Assembly (NCBI RefSeq): GCF_001879205.1
Contig: NZ_MLFK01000007.1
Coordinates: forward strand, 558,001 to 622,000
DNA: 64,000 nt
Direction of reading: 5' to 3'
Origin: Flavobacterium johnsoniae
GTDB taxonomy: Bacteria; Bacteroidota; Bacteroidia; Flavobacteriales; Flavobacteriaceae
The notes under the pieces are model-generated. The model searched no databases. It saw only the letters and a list, made by a program, of their open reading frames with translations, and was not told the origin of the DNA. The position numbers and the translations under genes were made by a program. Below are positions 1 through 7,769 of this stretch, piece by piece (position 1 is the first letter of the stretch; each line of letters begins with the position of its first letter).

Positions 1-1341
1 TTCGTATGCAGACGGAACAGTTTTAAAATCGGCAATTTTATAGCTTTCTACTTCAATGATGGTATCATTTTTAAGTTGTGAAAAACTAATGTTATTGTTC
101 TTTAAAAGGTCAATAATATTCCAATAACCACGCGGAATGATATAAGCAGATGGAATAACAACGTCTTTTACTGATTTGAATTCTTTGATATACGGAACGT
201 TTTTTTTGTATGGTTTGTTTCTGTCGTAATACAAACGATTTCCTGTTGTTGCGTCGCTTTTCTTGTAACCTGCTTCATAGCCTAAAAATGAAAAAGTAGT
301 AGCTTTTGTGCTGTCTAATTCCCATTTCAAAGTATAAGATTTTTTAGGCTGATATTGTTGTAAATTCTTTGCTCTTAAATCTTTTATCTTTTGATAATTC
401 GCATCGGTAAAATCGATGGTCGATTTCATGTATTCATACGTCATTTTTACACGTTCTGCATATTTTTTCAGCATGTGCGTTTCAACCACAAAACCAATTG
501 TATTAAACAGCGAAGTATAGCCCGTTGTATATCGCGGACTATCTACAAACTGCCCAAAACCTTTGTCTGGAGTATCCTTAAATGAATCTACATAAGGCGT
601 AGTTTCGATTTTCTTTTTTTGTAAATCTTTTACCAGTGCCGGCATCATTTCGTTATTTAGAAAATCGCCCAAAACAGTTCCCAATTTATTATGCTGTGTC
701 ATAATATAAGTCAGTTTGTATTGATAATCAGAACCGTTGCTTACGTGATTATCAATAAAAACATCGGCATTTATTTTCTGAAAAATCTCAACAAAACTTT
801 TGGTGTTTCTTGTGTCAGATTTCATCATATCGCGATTCAAATCGTAGTTTCTCGCATTACCTCTAAAACCGTAAATTTCTGGTCCGTCCTGATTAGCTCT
901 TGTTGTCGAATTTCGGTTTAAGGCACCGCCAATATTATAAACCGGAATGGTTACTAAAACAGTATTTTTAGGTGCTTTCAGTTTGCCAATTGCCAGGTCT
1001 CTGTAAAATTGCATTGTTGCGTCGATTCCATCAGGTTCTCCGGCGTGGATTCCGTTATTGACAAAAAGAACCGCTTTGGTTTTCTGGATTTTCTCAAAAT
1101 CAAAATTTTTATCAGGATTAAAAGTCACCATGTGCAAAGGTTCTCCGGAATCGGTTAATCCCATTTCTTTAATTTGAATCGTTGGGAAATCATGAGCCAA
1201 AAGCTTAAAATAAGTAATAGTTTCATGATATGAAGCCGATTGATTTCCGTTTCCTTTCTCAAAAAACGTATCGTATTTTTTATTGTTTTGAGCAAAGATC
1301 GAGATTGTAAAAACTGAAATGAAAAGGGTTAAGAGTTTCAT
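1..1341 (-). CDS. Secreted M14-family zinc carboxypeptidase (3' end cut by window)
   Basis: The frame is open on the minus strand from an ATG at 1341 to the window edge, giving about 447 residues without a stop. Residues 1-18 look like a signal peptide ending before QNNKK. The M14 zinc site is visible: HAGE at 99-102 (His and Glu ligands), a third ligand His near 199 in FIDNHVSNG, and a catalytic Glu near 287 in VVETHML. The family hydrolyses C-terminal peptide bonds with one zinc ion, and a signal peptide places this member in the periplasm or outside. M14 proteins of this Bacteroidota type commonly run past 550 residues, so perhaps a quarter is missing here. The gene reads away from the DEAD-box helicase gene, with the intergenic repeat at 1435-1554 between them. 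The fold and zinc site are clear; the substrate is unknown. Confidence 0.9.
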   Translation of the reverse strand, partial: MKLLTLFISVFTISIFAQNNKKYDTFFEKGNGNQSASYHETITYFKLLAHDFPTIQIKEMGLTDSGEPLHMVTFNPDKNFDFEKIQKTKAVLFVNNGIHAGEPDGIDATMQFYRDLAIGKLKAPKNTVLVTIPVYNIGGALNRNSTTRANQDGPEIYGFRGNARNYDLNRDMMKSDTRNTKSFVEIFQKINADVFIDNHVSNGSDYQYKLTYIMTQHNKLGTVLGDFLNNEMMPALVKDLQKKKIETTPYVDSFKDTPDKGFGQFVDSPRYTTGYTSLFNTIGFVVETHMLKKYAERVKMTYEYMKSTIDFTDANYQKIKDLRAKNLQQYQPKKSYTLKWELDSTKATTFSFLGYEAGYKKSDATTGNRLYYDRNKPYKKNVPYIKEFKSVKDVVIPSAYIIPRGYWNIIDLLKNNNISFSQLKNDTIIEVESYKIADFKTVPSAYE

Positions 1342-1434
1342 GATTTTGGTTTTAATAGAAAAGTCAAATATAAAGTTTATTTGTTTTAGGTTTCTAATTT
1401 CAATTTTGAATTGAGGGTAGAACAACTTTGGCAT

Positions 1435-1554
1435 TTTACCGCAAAGAGCGCAAGGTTTTTACTACCTGAGGTTTATAAAAAAAATATAAGTCCGCAAAGC
1501 TCTGTGGGTAAAATTTTGCGAACATTGCGTAAACCTTGCGCTCTTTGCGGTAAA
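1435..1554. repeat. 24-bp perfect inverted repeat, 72-bp spacer
   Basis: Positions 1435-1458 and 1531-1554 are exact reverse complements over 24 bp. The core reads CCGCAAAGAGCGCAAGG. The spacer holds further degraded copies of the same vocabulary (CCGCAAAGCTCTG, TTTTGCGAAC). It lies between the divergent M14 and DEAD-box genes. Related GCAAAG-rich strings occur at about 3690 and 4915-4940. I infer a dispersed Flavobacterium intergenic repeat rather than a terminator, because no T tract follows either arm. Confidence 0.75.
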
Positions 1555-1606
1555 TTGTATTAAACTTGAAACAAAAGAAAACCTGAAACTTGAAACAACT
1601 TTTAAT

Positions 1607-1614
1607 TACTTTTG
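1607..1614 (+). promoter_or_regulatory. -7 element (TACTTTTG) of DEAD-box gene, nearly leaderless
   Basis: TACTTTTG matches the Bacteroidota TAnnTTTG -7 consensus. A TTG lies 14 nt upstream (1590-1592). The initiating ATG begins at 1619, four bases after the element, so transcription would start at or next to the start codon. Confidence 0.55.
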
Positions 1615-1618
1615 CAAA

Positions 1619-2980
1619 ATGAATAAAAATCACCATTCCAATAATATACTTTCGAATTTAGGTATTGAGAGCCTGAACGAAATGCAGGATGCAGCACAAG
1701 ACGCTATCCTGAACGATAATAATGTTTTACTGCTTTCTCCAACGGGATCTGGAAAAACGCTGGCTTTTTTGCTTCCGGTTTTAGAATTATTACAGCCTGA
1801 AATATTATCGGTTCAGTGTTTAATTTTAGTTCCTTCGCGCGAACTTGGACTGCAGATTGAACAGGTTTGGAAGAAAATGGGAACGCAGTACAAAGTAAAT
1901 ATTTGTTACGGCGGACACTCGATTGATACTGAAATTAAGAATTTAAGCAATCCTCCGGCAGTTTTAATTGGAACGCCCGGAAGAATTGCGGATCATATTG
2001 ACAGAGATACTTTTAGAACCGATAAAATTCAGACTTTAATCTTAGATGAATTTGATAAATCACTTCAATTAGGGTTTCATGAACAGATGTCTTTTATTAT
2101 TGGAAGATTACCAAAAGTAAACAAACGAGTTTTGGTTTCGGCTACCTCTGATATCGAAATTCCAAAATATACCAGAGTTGTAAACCCAACGGTTTTAGAT
2201 TTTATTCCGGAAGAAGAAGAGAAAGCAAATCTTTCGATGAAAATGGTTTTGTAGCCTTCAAAAGATAAGCTAGAAAGTTTGTTCAATTTGGTTTGTTCGC
2301 TGAAATCGCAGTCGGCTATTATATTTTGTAACCATCGTGATGCGGCAGAACGTATCAGCGACACTTTAAATGAAAAAGGAATCTACGCCACCTATTATCA
2401 CGGAGGAATGGATCAGGATGAGCGTGAACGTGCTTTAATTCAATTTAGAAACGGAAGTATCAGTTACCTCATCACGACAGATCTTGCTGCAAGGGGATTG
2501 GATATTCCGGAAATGAAACACGTAATTCATTATCATCTGCCTTTAAAAGAAGATGAATTTACACATCGTAATGGGCGTACAGCACGTATGCAGGCAACAG
2601 GAACAGCGTATATTATTGTTCACGAAAGTGAAAAAAAATTGGATTATATCGATTATAACATGGAAGTTTTGGATGTGAAAAATGTAAATTCTTTACCAAA
2701 ACCACCAGAATTTCAAACCATATATATAAGCGGTGGAAAAAAGACCAAACTGAATAAATTTGATATCGTTGGTTTCTTTTCTCAAAAAGGAAAACTTGAA
2801 AAAGATGATTTAGGACTTATTGAAGTAAAAGATTTTGTTTCATTTGCAGCGGTAAAATTCGGGAAAGTGAAAGAACTTTTGAAGAATATTAAAGAGGAGA
2901 AAATGAAGGGTAAAAAGTTTAAAATTGAAGTTGCCCGTAATGTAATTAAGAAAGAAGAAGAGAAAAATAAGAAATTTTAG
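1619..2980 (+). pseudogene. DEAD-box RNA helicase (DbpA-like) interrupted by an in-frame TAG
   Basis: One frame runs 453 codons, broken only by TAG at 2252-2254 (codon 212). Before the stop: a Q-motif-like LNEMQDAAQ, Walker A SPTGSGKT, PSRELGLQ, TPGRIADH, a DEFD Walker B and SAT. After it, in the same frame: AIIFCNHRD, TTDLAARGLDIP, HRNGRTARM, then a tail (about residues 365-440) resembling the DbpA RNA-binding domain. Homologues would be single proteins of this length unwinding RNA or assisting ribosome assembly. The stop falls in the linker between the two RecA lobes, so lobe 1 alone would be made unless the codon is read through. CAG to TAG (Gln to amber) is the simplest origin. No frameshift is involved and both halves look unconstrained-damage free, so the event is recent or a base-call error. 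Confidence 0.88.
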
Positions 2981-3156
2981 TCTTGTAAGATAGTTGTAAA
3001 GAGTTAGGTTTTTGATTTATGTTTCTGTATATCAGTTTTTTATAATTTATTGAAGAAGATTAACAATTTTATGTTAAAAAAATAATGAATTGATAGGTGT
3101 TTTTTCAATATTTCTGTGTTTTTTTGTTGCAGTAAAATTGTAACCCCAAATTCATT

Positions 3157-3603
3157 ATGAAAAAGATTATTACCATTGCCATTTTGTTCTTTAGTTTTGT
3201 TTCGTTTGCACAAATCAAAGTTCTTGAGACAGTTCCAGTTGAGAAATTAGGAAAAGTAAATAACAACTACATTCAGAAAATTGGAGACGAGTATACTGTG
3301 TACTATACAAGTATTTTAAACGATGATGATTCTTCTCCTTTGAGAAAATTTTCTTTTAAAAATCTGAATAACGATTATACAAATCTTTACAACATCATCA
3401 TGGGTGGTTTTACAGCTAGTCCGTTGTATGATATCAAATTAGAATTGCCAAACAACTATATTTGGCTGCACTATACAGGAAATGTTGTTCCGGACAAATC
3501 TACAGTTCAGTTTATGGTTTCTAGTAAAGATAGAGATGCTGCAACAAATAGTGTTTCTGAGCCATTAGTTAAAGATCAAATTAATAAATTATTCCAGAAA
3601 TAA
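3157..3603 (+). CDS. Small secreted protein of unknown function
   Basis: This 148-residue protein begins with a clear signal peptide (a hydrophobic run ending near FVSFAQ), so it is probably periplasmic. I do not recognise a family. The mature part is mixed polar with many Asn, Asp, Lys and Tyr, has no cysteines, and carries no repeat or catalytic motif I can name. A strong terminator hairpin follows 24 bases after the stop, and 176 bases separate it from the helicase gene, so it is probably transcribed alone. The start is supported by the position of the signal peptide. Confidence 0.75.
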   Translation: MKKIITIAILFFSFVSFAQIKVLETVPVEKLGKVNNNYIQKIGDEYTVYYTSILNDDDSSPLRKFSFKNLNNDYTNLYNIIMGGFTASPLYDIKLELPNNYIWLHYTGNVVPDKSTVQFMVSSKDRDAATNSVSEPLVKDQINKLFQK

Positions 3604-3626
3604 TTTTATTATCAGAAATAAAAAAA

Positions 3627-3665
3627 AGAGAGGCTGTTCAATAACTGAACAGCCTCTCTTTTTTT
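3627..3665 (+). terminator. Strong intrinsic terminator
   Basis: A 14-bp perfect stem (3627-3640 with 3646-3659) closes a 5-nt loop (ATAAC) and is followed by a run of T. A-rich sequence precedes it, so it may also stop transcripts from the minus strand. Confidence 0.9.
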
Positions 3666-3756
3666 ATGGTTCAGAGGGTAAAAGGGGCAAAGGTTTCTTT
3701 TTAGCTAAAATTAACTTTGTCTGTTTGCATCTTTGTTTCTTTGAACCTTATTAAAA

Positions 3757-4335
3757 TTATATTTTCTTTACATACTGCGTAATAATCACAATCTGCTGTC
3801 CGTCTACTTTTCCTTCGATGTATTCAGCGTTTTCATGATCTAAACGAATATTTCTAACTGCAGTTCCTTGTTTGGCAACCATGCTGGAACCTTTTACTTT
3901 AAGGTCTTTAATTAAAACAACAGAATCTCCGTGTTGCAATACTACGCCATTACTGTCGCGGTGAACCAGTTTATTTTCGTCATCTTCGCCTTCACCGGTT
4001 GCTTGTGCCCATGCCAGTGTATCTTCGTCTAAATACATCATATCAAGCAATTCCTGAGGCCATCCTGCAGCGCGCAAACGACTCAGCATTCTCCATGCTA
4101 CAACCTGAACCGGAATATTCTCATTCCACATGCTGTCGTTAAGACATCTCCAGTGATTTAAATCGACGTTGTCCGGATTCTCAATTTGGTCAATACAGGT
4201 ATTACAGGCTAATATAGCTTCGTCAATACCACCTTTTTGAGTTGGCAGTACTTGATATACTTTTAGGTTTTCTTCGTTGCCGCAAAGTTCACATTTAGAT
4301 CCGCTTCGTTTGCTTAATTCTCTTTCGATACTCAT
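3757..4335 (-). CDS. PhnA/YjdM-like zinc-ribbon protein
   Basis: The 192-residue protein has an N-terminal CxxC pair (CELCGNEE, near residues 15-18) and a second pair (CNTCID, near 44-47), forming a zinc ribbon. The C-terminal 65 residues match the PhnA/YjdM domain, including DSNGVVLQHGDSVVLIKDL. E. coli PhnA (YjdM) carries the phosphonate name because of its map position, but it is not a phosphonate-degrading enzyme. No phosphonate genes lie nearby, so I assign only the family. The middle section between ribbon and C-domain is longer than in the short form of the family, which is usual for Bacteroidota members. Confidence 0.82.
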   Translation of the reverse strand: MSIERELSKRSGSKCELCGNEENLKVYQVLPTQKGGIDEAILACNTCIDQIENPDNVDLNHWRCLNDSMWNENIPVQVVAWRMLSRLRAAGWPQELLDMMYLDEDTLAWAQATGEGEDDENKLVHRDSNGVVLQHGDSVVLIKDLKVKGSSMVAKQGTAVRNIRLDHENAEYIEGKVDGQQIVIITQYVKKI

Positions 4336-4430
4336 TATTTATTGTTTGTTTTAAAAATGCGAAATTACTTATAATTTGCTTCGCTGGCAAATTTATGACT
4401 GCGTAGTTTTTGGCATGTCATTGCTGATGT

Positions 4431-4889
4431 TTACTTTTTTACCCTAACCGCATCCGGAACCAGCATTTCGTATTCACCGCCATTTCGCAATACGTCGCGA
4501 ACAATGCTCGAACTGATATATGACGTTTTTGCAGCAGTTAATAAAAATACAGTTTCGATTTTAGAAAGACGCCTGTTGGTATGTGCAATGGCTTTTTCGA
4601 ATTCGAAATCCGCAGGGTTGCGCAGACCTCTTAAAATGAAATTTGCTTTTTGTTTTTTGGCTAAATCTATTGTTAATCCTTCATAAGTTATAACCGAAAT
4701 TTTAGGTTCGTCTTTGAAAGTTTCTTCGATAAAACGTTTTCTTTCTTCTAATGAAAACATGTATTTTTTTTCGGCATTGACACCAATAGCGATTACGATT
4801 TCATCAAATAACGAAATTCCTCTTTTGATAATATCTTCGTGCCCAAGTGTAATAGGGTCAAATGATCCCGGGAATATTGCTTTTCGCAT
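4431..4889 (-). CDS. coaD: Phosphopantetheine adenylyltransferase
   Basis: CoaD transfers AMP from ATP to 4'-phosphopantetheine, giving dephospho-CoA, the fourth step of coenzyme A synthesis in the cytosol. The 152-residue length is typical. Visible motifs are the nucleotidyltransferase signature (PGSFDPITLGHEDII, containing the T/HxGH motif), RGLRNPADFEFE for substrate binding, and SSSIVRDV near the C-terminus. It lies on the same strand as the DUF421 and ddl genes; this neighbourhood with a PASTA protein and rluD recurs in Flavobacterium from memory. Confidence 0.95.
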   Translation of the reverse strand: MRKAIFPGSFDPITLGHEDIIKRGISLFDEIVIAIGVNAEKKYMFSLEERKRFIEETFKDEPKISVITYEGLTIDLAKKQKANFILRGLRNPADFEFEKAIAHTNRRLSKIETVFLLTAAKTSYISSSIVRDVLRNGGEYEMLVPDAVRVKK

Positions 4890-4984
4890 TTTATTTTCTT
4901 TTTAAGGTTCAAAGCTGCAAAGGCACAAAGTGCAAAGTACCTGAAATTGGCCAAAGCTCTGCTTTTTGGAATTTGGTGTTTATT

Positions 4985-5677
4985 TTAAGTTATTCTTTTA
5001 GTATTTATCGCTTCGACCCATTCTTCTTTTTTGCAGATTTCGCATTTTGCGGTTCCTTTTTTGAGTTCCTGTGTATGGCCGCAGAAAGTACAGGCGTGAA
5101 TGCCGTCTTCCGAGACTGTTTTACTTTTTTTATTGAACAGGGCAGGAAGAATAGGTAATCCGTATTTTACTTCATTATCTTCATAAAAAAAGACGCTTAT
5201 TTCACCGCTGGGTTCTATAAAGGCATGTTTTACTTGTCCTAAATGTTCTATTGATTTTACGCGAAGTTCAGAGAAAAATTCATCTTGGGCCAGGGTTTCT
5301 TTTTTGAAACTTGATACCGAAAATTTTCCGTCATTTATAAGACATTCTGTTTTGCCTTCTATAAACTCTTCGAATCTTTTGCTTTTTCCGGTAAGCCAGG
5401 TTACGGTGCGGTACAAAATAATGATAACCAGAAAAACAATCGCTGCAGGCACAATTCCCACATCTTCATAAAACATTGGATCGCCGGCGGCAGAACCAAG
5501 TGCAATAATAATTACAGTTTCGAAAATTGATAACTGTTTGACACCTCTTTTACCTGCTAATTTTAAGGTGAGCAGTAAAATCGTGAACATTACTGTTGAA
5601 CGAAATATTACCTCCAGAAGGAAAACTTCTGGAAGTTCGTTAAAAAATAATCTATTCCATTCGAAGATTTCTTTCAT
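4985..5677 (-). CDS. DUF421 membrane protein with C-terminal zinc ribbon
   Basis: The 230-residue protein starts with about three hydrophobic segments (near residues 25-45, 48-66 and 70-92), followed by the soluble DUF421/YetF-like domain: NDGKFSVSSF, LAQDEFFSELR and FIEPSGEISVF. The family's function is not established. After the DUF421 core there is an extra cysteine module, CTFCGH...CEICKK (about residues 195-217), a CxxC-x11-CxxC pattern typical of a small zinc ribbon. It lies between coaD and ddl on the same strand, with gaps of 95 and 150 bp, so co-transcription is uncertain. Confidence 0.85.
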   Translation of the reverse strand: MKEIFEWNRLFFNELPEVFLLEVIFRSTVMFTILLLTLKLAGKRGVKQLSIFETVIIIALGSAAGDPMFYEDVGIVPAAIVFLVIIILYRTVTWLTGKSKRFEEFIEGKTECLINDGKFSVSSFKKETLAQDEFFSELRVKSIEHLGQVKHAFIEPSGEISVFFYEDNEVKYGLPILPALFNKKSKTVSEDGIHACTFCGHTQELKKGTAKCEICKKEEWVEAINTKRIT

Positions 5678-5723
5678 TTTTTTTAGTTACTGAGGTTCTG
5701 AGATTATAAGGTTCTAAGGATTT

Positions 5724-5763
5724 GACTTCTCCCGAAACTTCGGGATCGCTCAGTCTGACAATG
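5724..5763. repeat. Dispersed-type intergenic hairpin
   Basis: This stretch contains CCCGAA-AC-TTCGGG (5731-5744) followed by ATCGCTCAGTCTGACAATG. Strings of this kind (GTC-x-CTGAGCG...) recur between genes in many Flavobacterium genomes from memory. There is only one copy in this window, so repeat status is inferred. Confidence 0.35.
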
Positions 5764-5781
5764 AGATATATTGTAAAAACA

Positions 5782-5814
5782 AAGGTGCTAAAGATATTAG
5801 AATCTTAGCACCTT
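5782..5814 (-). terminator. Probable terminator of ddl
   Basis: Arms 5782-5791 and 5805-5814 are a 10-bp inverted repeat (AAGGTGCTAA / TTAGCACCTT) with a 13-nt loop, 14 bp downstream of the ddl stop. On the minus strand the right arm runs into TGTTTTTAC, a weak T tract. Confidence 0.55.
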
Positions 5815-5827
5815 AGTATGTTAGCGA

Positions 5828-6799
5828 CTATTTTAAAGCCAGTTCTATGGCGTTTGTAAATAAATCTTCAAGAGAAATTCCGGCGGCTTTTGCTTGCTGC
5901 GGAATCAAACTTTCTGTGGTTAATCCCGGAATGGTATTCATTTCGAGCATATATGGTTCGTTGTCTACAATAATAAATTCGCTTCTTGAAAAGCCTTTCA
6001 TTTTTAAAACTTCATAAGCACGTTTGGCAATTTCTCCAACTTTTTGAGTTAACTCGTCAGAAATTCGGGCTGGTGTGATTTCTTGTGATTTTCCTTCGTA
6101 TTTAGCTTCGTAATCGAAGAAATCATTATCGGACACGATTTCTGTAATTGGCAGAACTTTAATTTCTCCTTTGTAATTAATTACTCCAACAGAAACTTCT
6201 GTTCCGTCAAGGAAACTCTCGATGATGATTTCGTTGTCTTCTTTGTAGGCAACTTCAATAGCGATTGGGAGTTCGGCTTCGTTTTTTACTTTTGAAATTC
6301 CGAAACTTGAACCGGCTTTGTTTGGTTTAACAAAACATGGCAATCCTACTTTTTTAACGATTTCTTCAGTATTAATAACATCACCTTTGTTTAAATAATA
6401 AGAAACGGCTGTTTTGATTCCGTATGGTTTTAAAACCGATAATAAATCACGTTTATTGAAAGTCAATGCCGCTTGATAATAATCGCAAGATGACTGCGGA
6501 ATGCCTAATAATTCAAAATAAGCCTGCATTAAACCATCTTCTCCAGGAGTTCCGTGAATGGCATTAAAAACACAGTCGAAAGTGATTTTTTCGCCATTTA
6601 CCGTCACAGAAAAATCGTTTTTATCAATTGGAAATTCAGTGTCGTTCGCATCTACATAGACCCATTTTTCTTTAAAAATATGAATTCTGAATCTGTTGTA
6701 TTTTGTTTTGTCAAGATTTTGATATACAACGTTTCCGCTGATTAGCGAAATTTTAAATTCGCTTGAATATCCGCCCATGATGATGGCAATGTTTTTCAT
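5828..6799 (-). CDS. ddl: D-alanine--D-alanine ligase
   Basis: The 323-residue ATP-grasp enzyme joins two D-alanines for the peptidoglycan stem peptide, in the cytosol. The N-terminus (MKNIAIIMGGYSSEFKIS) shows the usual GG-x-SxE motif. HGTPGEDG, FVKPNKAGSSFGISKV, GFSRSEFIIVD and EMNTIPGLT mark the substrate- and metal-binding parts of the family. It diverges from the PASTA/rluD pair across a 350-bp gap containing a candidate structured RNA. The length is normal and nothing is missing. Placement beside coaD, a PASTA protein and rluD fits a conserved cell-envelope neighbourhood. Confidence 0.95.
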   Translation of the reverse strand: MKNIAIIMGGYSSEFKISLISGNVVYQNLDKTKYNRFRIHIFKEKWVYVDANDTEFPIDKNDFSVTVNGEKITFDCVFNAIHGTPGEDGLMQAYFELLGIPQSSCDYYQAALTFNKRDLLSVLKPYGIKTAVSYYLNKGDVINTEEIVKKVGLPCFVKPNKAGSSFGISKVKNEAELPIAIEVAYKEDNEIIIESFLDGTEVSVGVINYKGEIKVLPITEIVSDNDFFDYEAKYEGKSQEITPARISDELTQKVGEIAKRAYEVLKMKGFSRSEFIIVDNEPYMLEMNTIPGLTTESLIPQQAKAAGISLEDLFTNAIELALK

Positions 6800-6922
6800 T
6801 GATTTGATGTTTAATCGTTTATTTGTGTATTTGCTTAATCGTTTTTTGATATGAATTGCCCTTATTTGCCTTTTTTGTTATCTGATAATTAGAGCCGAAA
6901 ATGTTTTATGAAAACGAATACT

Positions 6923-6999
6923 AGCCCTGATGGAAGCGGCATCCTTTTGTGCCGGTGTTCGGCATAAAAGATACAGCGTACAGCAGGAAACAGCTCCTT
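6923..6999 (+). ncRNA. Candidate structured RNA (Flavo-1-like)
   Basis: Within the ddl/PASTA gap lies a GC-richer block. An 11-bp helix (6944-6954 with 6960-6970, one G-U pair) is capped by a 5-nt loop. Outside it CCTG (6925-6928) can pair with CAGG (6982-6985), leaving a purine-rich internal loop (GATACAGCG and GGAAGCGGC). The strings AGCCCTGAT...GCATCCTTTTGTGCC...AAAAGATACAGCG...GCTCCT are ones I recall recurring in Flavobacterium intergenic regions, and I believe they match the Rfam Flavo-1 motif, though I cannot confirm the name. No open frame fits. The strand is chosen from that recalled orientation. Confidence 0.5.
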
Positions 7000-7120
7000 A
7001 AAATTTAAATATCAAGCTTTAAAGTCCAAAATCGAAAGATCTTCTTTTTAAGAAAAACAACAATCGCAGTACTTTCTCGTTTTAAACAAAATTATCATTT
7101 TTTTTGAAACGAAATAGCTT

Positions 7121-7128
7121 TATCTTTG
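7121..7128 (+). promoter_or_regulatory. -7 element (TATCTTTG) of PASTA-rluD operon
   Basis: TATCTTTG matches TAnnTTTG; a TTTG lies 14 nt upstream (7103-7106). The ATG at 7149 follows 20 bases after the element. This rules out the in-frame TTG at 7104 as a start, because it lies upstream of the promoter core. Confidence 0.65.
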
Positions 7129-7148
7129 CGACAACTAAAAATAAATTT

Positions 7149-7769
7149 ATGAGTTTACGTAAGTATTTAACTAGCCGGGTGTTTTTCTTGCAAGTATTGA
7201 GTGCGGCTGCTATTATTGCGGTTTTGGGTTATTTGTTTATGCATTGGTTGACTTTTACAACTGATCACGGACACGAAATTGCAGTTCCGAATTTGTCTAA
7301 ACTGACAGAGGAACAAGTAGAAGCAAAATTGGATGAACTGGACTTAGATTATGTGCTTTTGGATAGTGTAGATTACCGAAGTGAATTTCCGAAATACAGT
7401 GTTGTTGAGCAGGATCCGCTGCCGGGAACAAAGGTGAAAGTAGGAAGAAAAATATATATTAAAATTAATTCTTCAGGATTTTCATCTGTTAAGATTCCGG
7501 ATTTAATTGAAAAAACATATCGTGAAGCCGTACCAACTTTGAAAGCTTTAGGACTGGAGCCGGGAACGATTACTTATATTCCAAATCTTGGAAAAGATAT
7601 GGTTTTGGAAATGCGTTACAAAGGCAGAAACTTAAAAGTAGGAGATCGTGTATTGAAAGCGTCTAAAATCGACTTGGTTTTAGGTGATGGAAAAGCGAGT
7701 TATGTAGATGATAGTCAGGCGACAGACAGTACAGCAGTGCCTGCAGAAACCCCACAAGATGAACAATAA
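7149..7769 (+). CDS. PASTA-domain membrane protein
   Basis: The chosen ATG at 7149 gives 206 residues; the frame continues upstream to a TTG at 7104 that precedes the promoter. One membrane segment lies near residues 12-32. Two PASTA-like repeats follow, roughly 45-110 and 113-180, with the family's proline-rich pattern (VPNLSKLTEEQVEAKL, VVEQDPLPGTKVK, IPDLIEKTYREAV). PASTA domains bind peptidoglycan stem peptides or mediate contacts in penicillin-binding proteins and Ser/Thr kinases. Here there is no kinase or transpeptidase domain, so it is probably an anchored sensor or scaffold. The last 11 bases overlap the start of rluD, implying translational coupling. Confidence 0.85.
   Translation: MSLRKYLTSRVFFLQVLSAAAIIAVLGYLFMHWLTFTTDHGHEIAVPNLSKLTEEQVEAKLDELDLDYVLLDSVDYRSEFPKYSVVEQDPLPGTKVKVGRKIYIKINSSGFSSVKIPDLIEKTYREAVPTLKALGLEPGTITYIPNLGKDMVLEMRYKGRNLKVGDRVLKASKIDLVLGDGKASYVDDSQATDSTAVPAETPQDEQ

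Noticed and set aside
7104..7148. Upstream TTG start for the PASTA gene
   Set aside because: It lies before the -7 element at 7121-7128, so it would not be in the transcript; the ATG at 7149 begins just before the membrane segment.
7708..7758. Longer rluD reading frame
   Set aside because: It would overlap the PASTA gene by over 60 bp and adds residues not like the family; the ATG at 7759 fits coupling by 11 bp.
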